NCBI GenBank assembly: GCA_002706095.1
Contig: PAJP01000001.1
Coordinates: forward strand, 62,001-126,000
DNA: 64,000 nucleotides
DNA from: Methylophaga sp.
GTDB lineage: Bacteria; Pseudomonadota; Gammaproteobacteria; Nitrosococcales; Methylophagaceae
Direction: 5' to 3'
Shown: positions 26,685-35,463 of the stretch, one piece after another
How the letters are laid out: each line of letters starts with the position of its first letter
How positions within the stretch are numbered: the stretch's first letter is position 1
Notes under the pieces: generated by a model
Told to the model about the DNA's origin: nothing
Database searches by the model: none
What the model saw: the letters and a program-made list of their open reading frames with translations, nothing else
Position numbers and translations under genes: made by a program

Positions 26685-28158
26685 GTTAGTCGAACGTTTA
26701 CGTCGGATTGCGACACAACAGCCGAACGCACTGGCCTTGCAGGACCCATATCATCAGCTGACTTGGCGTCAGATGATAGACGAAGTGGATAGACTAACTG
26801 AACTGCTATTACCTTATACACAGAATGTCGTTGCCTTATATGCCGACAACAGTGTCGACTGGGCGTGTATTGATCTGGCCTGTTATGAAGCCGGCGTCAT
26901 CAGTTTGCCAATTCCAGCCTTTTTTTCGGCCGAACAACAACATCATGCCATCAGTGAAAGTGGCGCATTAGCGTTAATCGAATCGAAAGGCACGACATTA
27001 TTTCAATCACTCAAGCTGTTTGACCAGTTGCATCTGTCGTTAACGGACAATCTGATTTTGTTTCCATTAGCCAAGAAAGGTCATAGTCAAATTCCAGAGA
27101 AAACCCAAAAAATTACCTTTACATCGGGTTCTACTGGTCAGCCTAAAGGGGTGTGTTTGAGCACAGATAATCAATTAGCTGTGGCTGATGCCATTATCCA
27201 ACGTACAGAATTACAAGTTATCAAACACCTGTGTGTATTACCGCTGACCACCTTATTGGAAAACCTAGCCGGCATTTACGCACCTTTGCTAAGCAGAGGA
27301 TCGGTCACCTTATTACCAGCAGCCGAGCTTGGCTTTAATGGTGGACGAGGTTTTGATGTTCAGCAATTTTTACAAACGCTGAGCAAACATCAGCCAGAAA
27401 GTGTGGTGTTATTACCCGAATTATTACTGACCCTGGTGTCAGCCACTGCAACAGGCTGGCCAGTACCTGATAGTTTGAAATTTATTGCCGTGGGTGGCAG
27501 CCGTGTATCTGCAGACTTGTTACGGAAAGCTGATGATTTAGGCTTACCGGTTTTTGAGGGTTATGGCTTATCTGAATGTAGCTCGGTGGTCAGTCTGAAT
27601 AGTCCAAAACAACGTCAAATAGGCAGTGTTGGTCAGTGTCTTGATCATGTAAAAGTCAGTATTGAGTCCGGTGAAATCATTGTTAAAGGTAACTGCTTTT
27701 TAGGTTATATCAATCACCCTGAGAGTTGGTATCCGCAGCAGATAAATACCGGCGATTTAGGGTTTATAGATGACAACCATTATTTGCATATTAACGGTCG
27801 CCGTAAAAATCTATTAATTAGTAGCTTTGGCAGAAATATCAATCCGGAGTGGGTGGAAAGCGAGTTATTGGCAAATCCTATTCTGGCGTATTGCATGGTG
27901 ATTGGAGATGCAAAATCACATTGCAGTGTCTTAGTTCAGCCTCGGTTTGACACTATCACCGATGCGATGATTGACCAATGGATAGCCCTGGTCAACAAAC
28001 GCCTGCCAGATTACGCGCAACTAGCAGACTGGCAGCGCTTTGAATGGCCACTCAGTCTGGAAAACGGCACGTTGACGGCAAATGGTCGTCCCGTCAGAAC
28101 ACAAATTCTAGACAGCTACTCTCACCAAATAAATGCTTTATACAAGGAGCAGGCATAA
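26677..28158 (+). CDS. AMP-dependent acyl ligase (acyl-CoA synthetase-like)
   Basis: 493 residues from ATG 26677. ANL-superfamily motifs are present: TFTSGSTGQPKGV (P-loop, near 150), EGYGLSECSSV (near 300), NTGDLGFIDDNHYLHINGRRKNLLISSFGRNINP (near 360-390). The usual C-terminal catalytic lysine (x-x-GK) appears to be replaced: the end reads LTANGRPVRTQ, with arginine at that place. It would activate a carboxylic acid as an adenylate, possibly for the neighbouring GNAT-like and iron enzymes. Translational coupling with both neighbours is evident. Confidence 0.9.
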   Translation: MTELVERLRRIATQQPNALALQDPYHQLTWRQMIDEVDRLTELLLPYTQNVVALYADNSVDWACIDLACYEAGVISLPIPAFFSAEQQHHAISESGALALIESKGTTLFQSLKLFDQLHLSLTDNLILFPLAKKGHSQIPEKTQKITFTSGSTGQPKGVCLSTDNQLAVADAIIQRTELQVIKHLCVLPLTTLLENLAGIYAPLLSRGSVTLLPAAELGFNGGRGFDVQQFLQTLSKHQPESVVLLPELLLTLVSATATGWPVPDSLKFIAVGGSRVSADLLRKADDLGLPVFEGYGLSECSSVVSLNSPKQRQIGSVGQCLDHVKVSIESGEIIVKGNCFLGYINHPESWYPQQINTGDLGFIDDNHYLHINGRRKNLLISSFGRNINPEWVESELLANPILAYCMVIGDAKSHCSVLVQPRFDTITDAMIDQWIALVNKRLPDYAQLADWQRFEWPLSLENGTLTANGRPVRTQILDSYSHQINALYKEQA

Positions 28159-28827
28159 ATGCTTTTTTTCGATAGATTACAAACAGAAACAGCAGCAGCA
28201 CGTGAGCAATTATTCAGTGCACCGATCATTGCCAAAGCGATGACAGGCGATATCACTACCGAGCTTTATATTAACTTTCTGACGCAGGCCTATCATCACG
28301 TTAAACATACCGTTCCATTGCTGATGAGTGTCGGTGGCGCTTTGCCGGAACAGAAGGAATGGCTGCGTAATGCCGTGGCAGAATATATCGAAGAAGAATT
28401 AGGTCATCAGGAGTGGATACTGAACGATATTGCCGCCTGTGGTGCTGATAAAGAAGCGGTCAGACACAGTCAGCCAAATCTTCAGACAGAAATGATGGTC
28501 GCCTATGCTTATGACATGGTACATCGCATCAATCCACTAGGTTTTTTTGGCATGGTACATGTGTTGGAAGGCACTAGTATCACCACAGCGGATAAAGCCG
28601 CAGAAAGTATTCAAAATGCACTAGGTTTACCGACTAAAGCCTTTAGTTATCTGCGTTCACATGGGGCGCTGGATCAGGATCATGTCAAATTCTTCGAAGG
28701 TCTGATGAATCAAATCACCGATACCGCCGAACAAGATCTCATTATTCACAGTGCCAAACGCTTTTATTATCTCTACGGCAATATCTTCCGTAGCCTGACT
28801 GAAGAGAAGATGCCATGCACAGTATGA
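28159..28827 (+). CDS. heme-oxygenase-like (TenA/PqqC/UndA-type) iron-containing enzyme
   Basis: 222 residues, all-helical. Candidate metal ligands are in AEYIEEELGHQEW (E and H near 75-82), FGMVHVLEGTS (E near 130) and HGALDQDHVKFFE (D and H near 175), the layout of heme-oxygenase-like diiron oxidases (UndA, SznF-type) rather than thiamine-degrading TenA, which uses a cysteine. Such enzymes oxidise fatty acids or amino-acid derivatives with O2. It follows the ligase stop directly and overlaps the SDR start. The substrate is unknown. FTR1 iron permease is in the same operon. Confidence 0.85.
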   Translation: MLFFDRLQTETAAAREQLFSAPIIAKAMTGDITTELYINFLTQAYHHVKHTVPLLMSVGGALPEQKEWLRNAVAEYIEEELGHQEWILNDIAACGADKEAVRHSQPNLQTEMMVAYAYDMVHRINPLGFFGMVHVLEGTSITTADKAAESIQNALGLPTKAFSYLRSHGALDQDHVKFFEGLMNQITDTAEQDLIIHSAKRFYYLYGNIFRSLTEEKMPCTV

Positions 28828-29600
28828 GAGATGTCACCATTCTGATTACCGGTGCCGCCGGTGGTATCGGGCAAAAGTTAGCTAAAGCATTACACGATCA
28901 GGGGGCTAAGCTGATATTGACGGATGTCAATGCAGACAAATTAACTGAACTGAACGTCAGCTTAGGCGAAAAGCATGACGACTTTGTAGCTGACGTTAGC
29001 AAGACAACGCAGCGCCAGTCACTGGTGGATTATTGTGAAAATCTGCCTTATCCGCTGCAAATGATCATTAATCTGGCGGGTATCAACCGTTTTGCTGCCA
29101 TTACTGATCATTCAGATAATGATATTGAACGGATGTTAACAATTAATCTGAGTTCACAGATTGCACTGACACGCGATTTTATTCCTTTACTGGAAAAAAA
29201 TGCACCATCAACCATCGTCAATGTTGGCTCTATTCTGGGAAGTATCGGCATGCCCGGTTATAGCGTCTATTGTGCTACCAAGTTTGGCTTGCGGGGTTTT
29301 AGTGAAGCCCTTCATCGTGAACTGGCTGGCAGCGGAGTGGATGTGCGTTACTTTGCACCTCGCGCCACAAAAACAGCGCTTAATAACGACAATGTCAATG
29401 AACTGAACAAAGCATTAGGCAGTGCGATGGACAGCCCTGAGCAAGTAGCGAATGCCATTGTCGACTTTTTGCTTACGGATAAACGAAGACATTATTTTGG
29501 CTGGCCTGAAAAACTGTTTGTCAGAATCAACAGTATCCTGCCAGGCATTGTTGATAAATCAATTATCAAACAACTACCTATCATAAAACGTTATTTTTAA
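28815..29600 (+). CDS. short-chain dehydrogenase/reductase
   Basis: 261 residues. TGAAGGIGQKLAK (cofactor glycine motif, residues 12-19), NLAGINRF (NAG), the catalytic serine in VNVGSILGSIG, and YSVYCATKFGLRG (YxxxK) are all present. D at the end of strand 2 (LILTDVNAD) suggests NAD(H) preference. The C-terminal extension after residue 210 (RRHYFGWPEKLFVRINSILPGIVDKSII) is like membrane-associated SDRs working on acyl chains. Start ATG 28815 overlaps the preceding stop; a second ATG at 28824 is possible. Confidence 0.92.
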   Translation: MHSMRDVTILITGAAGGIGQKLAKALHDQGAKLILTDVNADKLTELNVSLGEKHDDFVADVSKTTQRQSLVDYCENLPYPLQMIINLAGINRFAAITDHSDNDIERMLTINLSSQIALTRDFIPLLEKNAPSTIVNVGSILGSIGMPGYSVYCATKFGLRGFSEALHRELAGSGVDVRYFAPRATKTALNNDNVNELNKALGSAMDSPEQVANAIVDFLLTDKRRHYFGWPEKLFVRINSILPGIVDKSIIKQLPIIKRYF

Positions 29601-29611
29601 TGGAGAAAATG

Positions 29612-30274
29612 ATGAAAGCGTATATATTCTCAATGATTCTGGGGCTGGTGAGTCTACCTGTCAGTGCCGATGTGATGCAAAGTGTTGCTGATTTGCAGCA
29701 TGACTGGGCTAAAGTGAATTACACTTTAACAGGTGATGCACAAGAAAAAGCCTTTGAAAGCTTGGTTGAAAAAGCGAATAGCGTGGTGAAGCAATATCCA
29801 GATGCGGCGGAATCACATATCTGGCGTGGCATTATCGAATCAAGTTATGCCGGTGCCAAAGGTGGTCTTGGTGCTTTATCACTTGCCAAAGCCGCAAAAG
29901 CAGACCTTGAACAGGCGATGAAACTAGATGATACAGCACTGGACGGTTCGGCTTATACCAGCCTTGGAACCTTGTATGCAAAAGTGCCTGGTTGGCCTAT
30001 TGGGTTTGGCGATGATGACAAAGCCGAAGTGATGTTGAAAAAAGCCTTGACCATCAATCCAACGGGCATAGATAGTAATTTTTTCTATGCACAGTATTTA
30101 ATAGATAATAACCAGTATAAAGAAGCAGAAACTTATCTGTTAAAAGCTCAACAATCACCTGCCAGACTAACTAGACCCCTTGCAGATAAAGGAAGACAGC
30201 AAGAAATCGAAAAAGCCTTACAGCAGGTCAGATACAAACTAGGGAATGAACAACATGCAGGTATTACTCATTGA
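29612..30274 (+). CDS. periplasmic TPR-type protein
   Basis: 220 residues from ATG 29612 (GGAGA lies 6 nt upstream; the ATG at 29600 is inside the site). A signal peptide (MKAYIFSMILGLVSLPVSA) is followed by helical repeats: KAFESLVEKANSVVKQYPDAAESHIWRGIIE, AKADLEQAMKLDDTALDGSAYTSLGTLY, AEVMLKKALTINPTGIDSNFFYAQYLIDNNQYKEAETYLLKA. These are tetratricopeptide-like and probably mediate protein contacts in the periplasm. The gene overlaps the response-regulator start. Confidence 0.85.
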   Translation: MKAYIFSMILGLVSLPVSADVMQSVADLQHDWAKVNYTLTGDAQEKAFESLVEKANSVVKQYPDAAESHIWRGIIESSYAGAKGGLGALSLAKAAKADLEQAMKLDDTALDGSAYTSLGTLYAKVPGWPIGFGDDDKAEVMLKKALTINPTGIDSNFFYAQYLIDNNQYKEAETYLLKAQQSPARLTRPLADKGRQQEIEKALQQVRYKLGNEQHAGITH

Positions 30275-30914
30275 AGATGATGTTTCACTCGCAAAAGGCT
30301 TACAAACCAGCCTGAAAAACGAAGGTTTTATCGTTAATCATTTGAGTGAAGGTAAGCAAGCCATTAATAGTATTGCTTCTTCTGAGCCGGATATTGTGGT
30401 ATTGGATCTGGGCCTGCCAGATATGGACGGTAATGAAGTCCTGAAACAAATTCGACGGCGTAATGCTGAATTACCGGTATTAATTTTAACGGCACGTAAT
30501 TCTATTCAGGATAAAGTCGCAGGGCTCGATAGTGGCGCAGATGATTATCTGGCCAAACCGTTTGAAATGGATGAGTTACTTGCACGCCTGCGTGTACTGG
30601 AACGCCGGCTCAGTAGCCTGAAACATGCTGATCTGACCGTAGGCAATGTGTCCATCGATACTCGTGCCCAGCAGGTGAAAGTTAACGGTGAGAATGTCGA
30701 CTTTTTCCGTCGTGAATACATGCTGTTAAAAATGCTGATGGAGAATGTTGGCCGAGTGCAGACCCGCGATAGCATGGAAAGTAAGCTTTACAGCTGGGGA
30801 GAGGAAATCGCCAGTAATGCGATTGAAGTCCACATTCATCATTTAAGAAAGAAACTCCCTGAGAACTTCATCACAACCGTGCGTGGTGTGGGTTACACAA
30901 TTAAAACGCAATGA
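30255..30914 (+). CDS. OmpR-family response regulator
   Basis: About 219 residues. The receiver domain has acidic pair EDD (residues 7-9), phosphoacceptor D in VVLDLGLPDMDG, T in ILTARN and K in DDYLAKPFEM. The winged-helix DNA-binding domain ends in HIHHLRKKLPENFITTVRGVGYTI. I choose ATG 30255 (AGGGA about 9 nt upstream); 30246 is in frame too. It overlaps the TPR gene and the kinase start (4 bp). It probably regulates this operon, judged by position only. Confidence 0.93.
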   Translation: MQVLLIEDDVSLAKGLQTSLKNEGFIVNHLSEGKQAINSIASSEPDIVVLDLGLPDMDGNEVLKQIRRRNAELPVLILTARNSIQDKVAGLDSGADDYLAKPFEMDELLARLRVLERRLSSLKHADLTVGNVSIDTRAQQVKVNGENVDFFRREYMLLKMLMENVGRVQTRDSMESKLYSWGEEIASNAIEVHIHHLRKKLPENFITTVRGVGYTIKTQ

Positions 30915-32242
30915 AGTCTATTCGTCTGTATTTATTATTGGCGTTATTGGCCACAATAACGCTGGTAAACTTTGTATCGTTATTGCATGGCTACCAATCA
31001 AGCATGCATAAAGCACAAACATTGTTTGATTCCCGGTTAGAAAGTACCGCGATTTTGATTGCCTCTGCCAACTCTCGTCAGCTTGGTAAAACAACCGTTA
31101 CCAATCAGCAAACGCCTTATACCTTTTTTCAGATAATTGATGATAAAGGGGCTTTGCTAACACGTTCGGAAAATGCACCCGATAGCGTACTTAGCGACCT
31201 CGATGAAGGGTTTCAGAATACGAATTTTGGTAGCTATCGCTGGCGAAATTATGTATACCGTGACAAGGTTTTACAGCGATGGATCGTAGTAGCCGAACGT
31301 ATCGATATTCGTTATATGCTGGCTGAAGATGTGGTGATGGAATCGTTACTGCCTATTGTGATGGCAATACCTGTAGCCGCATTAATTATCTGGTTTGCAG
31401 TAGGGATTGGCCTTAAACCGCTCAACACCTTTGCCAGCCAATTGAGTGAGAGAAGAGCAGATGATCTCCGGCCTATCGAACTGGAGCGTGTGCCAAAAGA
31501 ATTAACGACTGTGGTGAATAATACGAACAGTCTGTTATTGCGTTTGGCAGAGGCTTTTGACCGAGAACAGCGTTTCTCAGCCGATGCGGCACATGAGTTA
31601 CGTACCCCCGTCAGCGTGCTCAAAGTGCATTTACATAATTTGCGAGCAAGATTGGGTAATGATGACGAAGACATCATCTTATTGCGTGATGGTGTTGAAC
31701 GTATGGGACATCTGATCGAACAGATTCTTGCTTTATACCGAACATCACCCGATCAGGCGGCAGTCAAGTTTGAGAGTGTGGATTTATTTAAATTAGTTCA
31801 ATCACTTATCGCTCGAAGTTATCATGCTTTTGAGTCTAAACAGCAAGAGATAGAAATGGATGGGGAGTCACACATCATCGAAGGTAATGTGTTTGCACTG
31901 GAAACGCTGATAAGCAATTTACTAAATAATGCGAATAAATACACACCGGAGAAAGGTCGTATTCATGTGGTGGTGAGGCGTCATGAAGAAGGGGTGTTAC
32001 TTCGAGTCGAAGATTCTGGCCCAGGCATACCTGAAGAACAGTATCAGCGTGTATTTGAACGTTTTTATCGCCTGCATGGTGATCAGCACAATAGTGGTGT
32101 CATTGGCTGTGGACTTGGCTTGACTATTGTTAAACATATTGTTGATTTACATCATACCCACATTCAGTTGGGGACATCCGCTTGGGGCCATGGATTAAAA
32201 GTCGATGTTATATTTCCTCTGAGAGCAGTCAATTATGCGTAG
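30911..32242 (+). CDS. sensor histidine kinase
   Basis: 443 residues. Two membrane segments (LYLLLALLATITLVNFVSLL near 5-24; LLPIVMAIPVAALIIWFAVGIGL near 146-168) enclose a periplasmic sensor of about 115 residues. HisKA H-box FSADAAHELRTPVSVLK near 222, N-box LISNLLNNANKYTPEKG near 335, G-box DSGPGIPEE and GCGLGLTIV follow. The signal is not evident; iron or an envelope cue would fit the neighbourhood. Overlaps the regulator and the cupredoxin gene. Confidence 0.94.
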   Translation: MKSIRLYLLLALLATITLVNFVSLLHGYQSSMHKAQTLFDSRLESTAILIASANSRQLGKTTVTNQQTPYTFFQIIDDKGALLTRSENAPDSVLSDLDEGFQNTNFGSYRWRNYVYRDKVLQRWIVVAERIDIRYMLAEDVVMESLLPIVMAIPVAALIIWFAVGIGLKPLNTFASQLSERRADDLRPIELERVPKELTTVVNNTNSLLLRLAEAFDREQRFSADAAHELRTPVSVLKVHLHNLRARLGNDDEDIILLRDGVERMGHLIEQILALYRTSPDQAAVKFESVDLFKLVQSLIARSYHAFESKQQEIEMDGESHIIEGNVFALETLISNLLNNANKYTPEKGRIHVVVRRHEEGVLLRVEDSGPGIPEEQYQRVFERFYRLHGDQHNSGVIGCGLGLTIVKHIVDLHHTHIQLGTSAWGHGLKVDVIFPLRAVNYA

Positions 32243-32558
32243 AGTTGGTTTGTTTTTATGCTTATCGTTTTTGGTAATGCCGGTGTTGGCTGGCCCTCCC
32301 GTGATTGAAATCGAAATTCGTGATCATCTTTTCTTTCCCGATGAAGTCAAAATCCCTGCCAATACAAAAGTCAAACTGTTGGTGAAAAATATGGATCCGA
32401 CAGCTGAAGAGTTTGAAAGTTATGAACTAAACCGGGAGAAGGTAATTGCCGGTAATAGCCAGGCATTTATCTTTATTGGCCCACTGCCAGCCGGTGTGTA
32501 TCCGTTCTTTGGCGAATTTTTCCCTAAAACGGCACAAGGCAAGGTCATAGCGGAGTAA
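32235..32558 (+). CDS. periplasmic cupredoxin-like protein
   Basis: 107 residues with a signal peptide (LCLSFLVMPVLAG). The mature part (IEIEIRDHLFFPDEVKIPANTKVKLLVKN) is the cupredoxin_1/EfeO-type fold. The Cys and His normally ligating type 1 copper are absent near the C-terminus (GPLPAGVYPFFGEFFPKTAQGKV), as in cupredoxin domains that serve iron uptake. It lies 5 bp before the FTR1 permease and presumably hands iron to it or helps oxidise ferrous iron. Confidence 0.85.
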   Translation: MRRVGLFLCLSFLVMPVLAGPPVIEIEIRDHLFFPDEVKIPANTKVKLLVKNMDPTAEEFESYELNREKVIAGNSQAFIFIGPLPAGVYPFFGEFFPKTAQGKVIAE

Positions 32559-32563
32559 ATGAC

Positions 32564-33343
32564 GTGTTACTGAATGCAGTGGTGATAGTCTTGCGTGAGG
32601 TGTTAGAAGCCTCATTAATTATTAGTGTATTTCTGGCGCTGAGTCAGATTTTGAATCGCAGTTTAAAATGGATGTTATTGGCATTAATCCTGGGGCTGAT
32701 GAGCGGCGTTATTTATGCGCTAACGATTCGTCATGTATCAATGGCTTTTGGTGGTATTGGGCAGGAGCTTGTCAATGCCTCGATAAATATTCTGATTTTT
32801 ATAGCCTTGCTCTTTTTTGTCTATGTGGTGCCTCACCAAAATGACAGACGTTGTCGAGTTTTGACCATTCTGGCCATTATGAGCACCGTTATTTTGGCTA
32901 TGATGCGCGAAGGATCTGAGGTGTTGTTATTTATCACTGGATTCTTTGGCGTACCGGATTTACTAGGGCCAGTATTAATGGGCGGTGCGGTTGGCGCCGG
33001 TCTGGGTGTCAGTGTGGGGGTGTTCATTTATTATTTTATTGTGAACCTTATCCCCCGACATGGTGTGTGGGTTGGCTATCTATTATTGTTATTTGTGGCG
33101 GGAAGCTTAATGTCGCAAGCGATAGAGTTCCTGATTCAGGCAGATCTATTCACCTCATCAGAACCTATCTGGAATAGCTCTAATATCATTGATGAACATT
33201 CTGTGGCCGGGCAACTTCTGTTTGCATTAGTAGGCTATGAAGCCACCCCTCAAATTAGTCAGGTTATTGCCTACCTTTTCAGTATGGCTACCTTGTTTTG
33301 TGTGGCGATGTTCAGCTTTATAAAGCGAGACCGAAACTCATGA
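32564..33343 (+). CDS. FTR1-family high-affinity iron permease
   Basis: 259 residues, about seven membrane segments. The two iron-translocation motifs REVLEASL (residues 11-18; consensus REGLE) and MREGSEVLLF (near 110) are present. The first has V in place of G. Starts with GTG. With the adjacent cupredoxin it forms a two-component importer comparable to EfeUO-like systems. Stop overlaps the next ATG (ATGA). Confidence 0.9.
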   Translation: MLLNAVVIVLREVLEASLIISVFLALSQILNRSLKWMLLALILGLMSGVIYALTIRHVSMAFGGIGQELVNASINILIFIALLFFVYVVPHQNDRRCRVLTILAIMSTVILAMMREGSEVLLFITGFFGVPDLLGPVLMGGAVGAGLGVSVGVFIYYFIVNLIPRHGVWVGYLLLLFVAGSLMSQAIEFLIQADLFTSSEPIWNSSNIIDEHSVAGQLLFALVGYEATPQISQVIAYLFSMATLFCVAMFSFIKRDRNS

Positions 33344-34026
33344 AATACCGTTTAATCACCATTGCTAGTGCTTTATTTCTTACACCTCTCCTGGTGCAGG
33401 CTGATGGTTCATCCATTGATAAAATCTACCATCCCTATGTGCAGCCATTAGAAAAAGAAGTCGAGTGGCGCATGATTAGCGCTGAAGGCGACAGTTTACA
33501 AAAACTCAGTTATGGGCAGTCATTGTCTGATCGACTCTATGTTGAAGGCTATCTTACCGCCAGTGAAGAAAACGATAATTTTCGTTTGCATAGCTATGAA
33601 CTCGAAGCAAAGTGGCAACTAAGCGAGCAGGGAGAGTACTCGATAGACTGGGGACTGGTCACCGAGCTTGAAAAATCCAATATTCGTGATCAATGGGAAG
33701 CAGCTACTGGACTACTCATGGAAAAACAATGGGGTAGATGGGTAGGCGCTGCGAATCTGTGGTTAGAATACGAGTGGGGTGATGATATTGAGGAAGAGTT
33801 TGAAACAGCCTTAGGCATGCAAGCTCGTTATCGTTTATCCCCCAGCTTTGAACCTGCTGTCGAATATTATGCTGGTGATGAAACTCGTGCTATTGGTCCG
33901 GTTGCACTGGGCGATATTCGCTTTTCTGCAGGAAAAAAACTTCACTGGGAAACCGGGGTATTATTTGGTGTGGGCAAACAGTCCCCTGATGCCACATTAC
34001 GTTTTCTGACTGAGTTTGAATTTTAG
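33340..34026 (+). CDS. probable small outer-membrane beta-barrel protein, last gene of the iron-linked operon
   Basis: 228 residues from ATG 33340 (overlap ATGA with FTR1). Signal peptide LITIASALFLTPLLVQADG. The mature part has short alternating strands (EWRMISAEGDSLQKLSYGQSL, EYSIDWGLVTELE, WVGAANLWLEYEW) and ends in LRFLTEFEF: a terminal phenylalanine after an alternating strand is the usual barrel-assembly signal. I do not recognise a named family. Position suggests a role in metal entry or sensing. Confidence 0.72.
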   Translation: MKYRLITIASALFLTPLLVQADGSSIDKIYHPYVQPLEKEVEWRMISAEGDSLQKLSYGQSLSDRLYVEGYLTASEENDNFRLHSYELEAKWQLSEQGEYSIDWGLVTELEKSNIRDQWEAATGLLMEKQWGRWVGAANLWLEYEWGDDIEEEFETALGMQARYRLSPSFEPAVEYYAGDETRAIGPVALGDIRFSAGKKLHWETGVLFGVGKQSPDATLRFLTEFEF

Positions 34027-34360
34027 TCAATGTAAAGTTTTGTTAACCATTTAAGGTTTTGTTAATAAGCCATCACTAATATGACGACTATCTCATGAGA
34101 GTAGAGCCAAGTGATGCAAACAGGGATAATAAAACACCCGATCGAGATAGACAGTGGGCTGGCAAGCCTTATCAACACACATCTTCAAATACCACATCTG
34201 ACAAACACAGTTTTGACCTTCCGTTTGAATAAATCACCAGTGTTTTTTCCTCAAAACTGCCATCTATTCGGCTATCTGATACCGACCATACAAGCTCTGG
34301 CTCCCCACATACACACTTTGGTCTTTGCGCTTATTTCATCTCTCTTTTATTCAGGAAAAC
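34027..34360. other. 334-bp gene-free stretch with a direct repeat, upstream of the heavy-metal RND operon
   Basis: The stretch begins after the ten-gene operon and ends at the adaptor ATG. It holds two identical 10-bp copies of GTTTTGTTAA (34037-34046 and 34056-34065), 19 bp apart and so on nearly the same helix face over two turns, consistent with a dimeric winged-helix regulator site. The segment GTAAA-N5-GTTAA (34032-34046) also resembles a CpxR-type box. An 86-codon frame in the remainder has no ribosome site and looks fortuitous. No clear terminator was found. Confidence 0.5.
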
Positions 34361-35461
34361 ATGATGTTTAGTAATATATTGCGCCCCTTATTGATGACGA
34401 TGACTCTTGGTTTATCATCGATCCCTGCAGATGCGCAAAGTTTGCAATTGGATAAAACCCAAATGGACAACCTTGGAGTGAGCTATCAAGCGGCGGTATC
34501 TGTTTCCGAAACAAAAAGTCATCATTATCCCGCCAAAGTGTCTGTTCCTAATGCGAATCGGCATATTGTTCATACCAGTCAGGAAGGCGTAGTCACGCAA
34601 ATGTTAGTGGCTGAAGGCGATATTGTTAAGGCAGGTCAAGTGTTGGCCACCGTTAATAGTCCGGCCTTGTTATCGTTACAGGCCCAGTATTTACAGGCTG
34701 AGGGGCTGCTCAATCAATTACTCACTGAAATGCAACGGGATAAGCAATTATTTAATGAGGGCATTATTGCCGAGCGCCGTTATCTTGATGCTAAAACGCG
34801 TTATCAACAGCAAAAAACCTTGGTTGATAGCCAAATAAAAACCTTGCAGTTAGCAGGAATGCCCTTAGATGCCATTAAAACATTAAAGCAACAACAAACC
34901 ATGGACAGCCATTTACATGTTCGTGCGGTCAGTGAGGGGGTGGTCATGGCGCAAAATGCCGTGATTGGCCAACGCGTGATGGCTTCTGATGTGTTGTATG
35001 AGGTGGCTGATTTATCAACATTATGGCTTGAAATCCATGTGCCACTGCTGGTCGCCAGTAACATCAATATTGGCTCAAAAGTGATGGTCTGTGACAGGGA
35101 TATCTCAGCTGCTGTGATGACAGTAGGTAGGCAAGTTCATGATATTGATCAGGGGGTTTTAGTACGTGCTGAAACCTCTGAAAATACTAATTTGCTGACG
35201 CCTGGTGAATTTGTACAGGTTTGTTTTGTGCAAAATAACAACTCTGTGCTTTATGAGATTCCCTATAAAGCCATATTACGTGTCGAAGGCATAACCCATA
35301 TCTTTTATTTTGATGGTCAATCTATCAGCCTGCGACCAGTACATATTGTTTCTCAATCAGAGAATAGTGTCACGGTATCAGATGCTTTTTTAAGTAACGG
35401 ATATGTGATTGATGAAGGCGTGTCATCGCTGAAGTCTGCCTGGCAAGCTGAGGGGAAATAG
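34361..35461 (+). CDS. heavy-metal RND efflux periplasmic adaptor (CusB/CzcB-like)
   Basis: 366 residues from ATG 34361 (AGGA upstream). Signal peptide ending near PADAQS. Barrel-sandwich halves HTSQEGVVTQMLVAEGDIVKAGQVLATVNSP and VRAVSEGVVMAQNAVIGQRVMASD flank a coiled-coil hairpin. The opening LQLDKTQMDNLGVSYQAA is typical for adaptors of metal-exporting RND pumps. The permease starts 2 bp after the stop. The metal (Cu, Ag, Zn, Co) cannot be told: no His/Met-rich N-terminus is seen. Confidence 0.9.
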   Translation: MMFSNILRPLLMTMTLGLSSIPADAQSLQLDKTQMDNLGVSYQAAVSVSETKSHHYPAKVSVPNANRHIVHTSQEGVVTQMLVAEGDIVKAGQVLATVNSPALLSLQAQYLQAEGLLNQLLTEMQRDKQLFNEGIIAERRYLDAKTRYQQQKTLVDSQIKTLQLAGMPLDAIKTLKQQQTMDSHLHVRAVSEGVVMAQNAVIGQRVMASDVLYEVADLSTLWLEIHVPLLVASNINIGSKVMVCDRDISAAVMTVGRQVHDIDQGVLVRAETSENTNLLTPGEFVQVCFVQNNNSVLYEIPYKAILRVEGITHIFYFDGQSISLRPVHIVSQSENSVTVSDAFLSNGYVIDEGVSSLKSAWQAEGK

Positions 35462-35463
35462 AC

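Noticed and set aside
28159..28827. TenA thiaminase or transcription regulator annotation
   Set aside because: The Glu/His ligand pattern and the ligase/SDR context fit a heme-oxygenase-like iron enzyme better.
34111..34371. 86-codon frame before the heavy-metal adaptor
   Set aside because: No ribosome site, no domain, and it overlaps the adaptor start; probably fortuitous.
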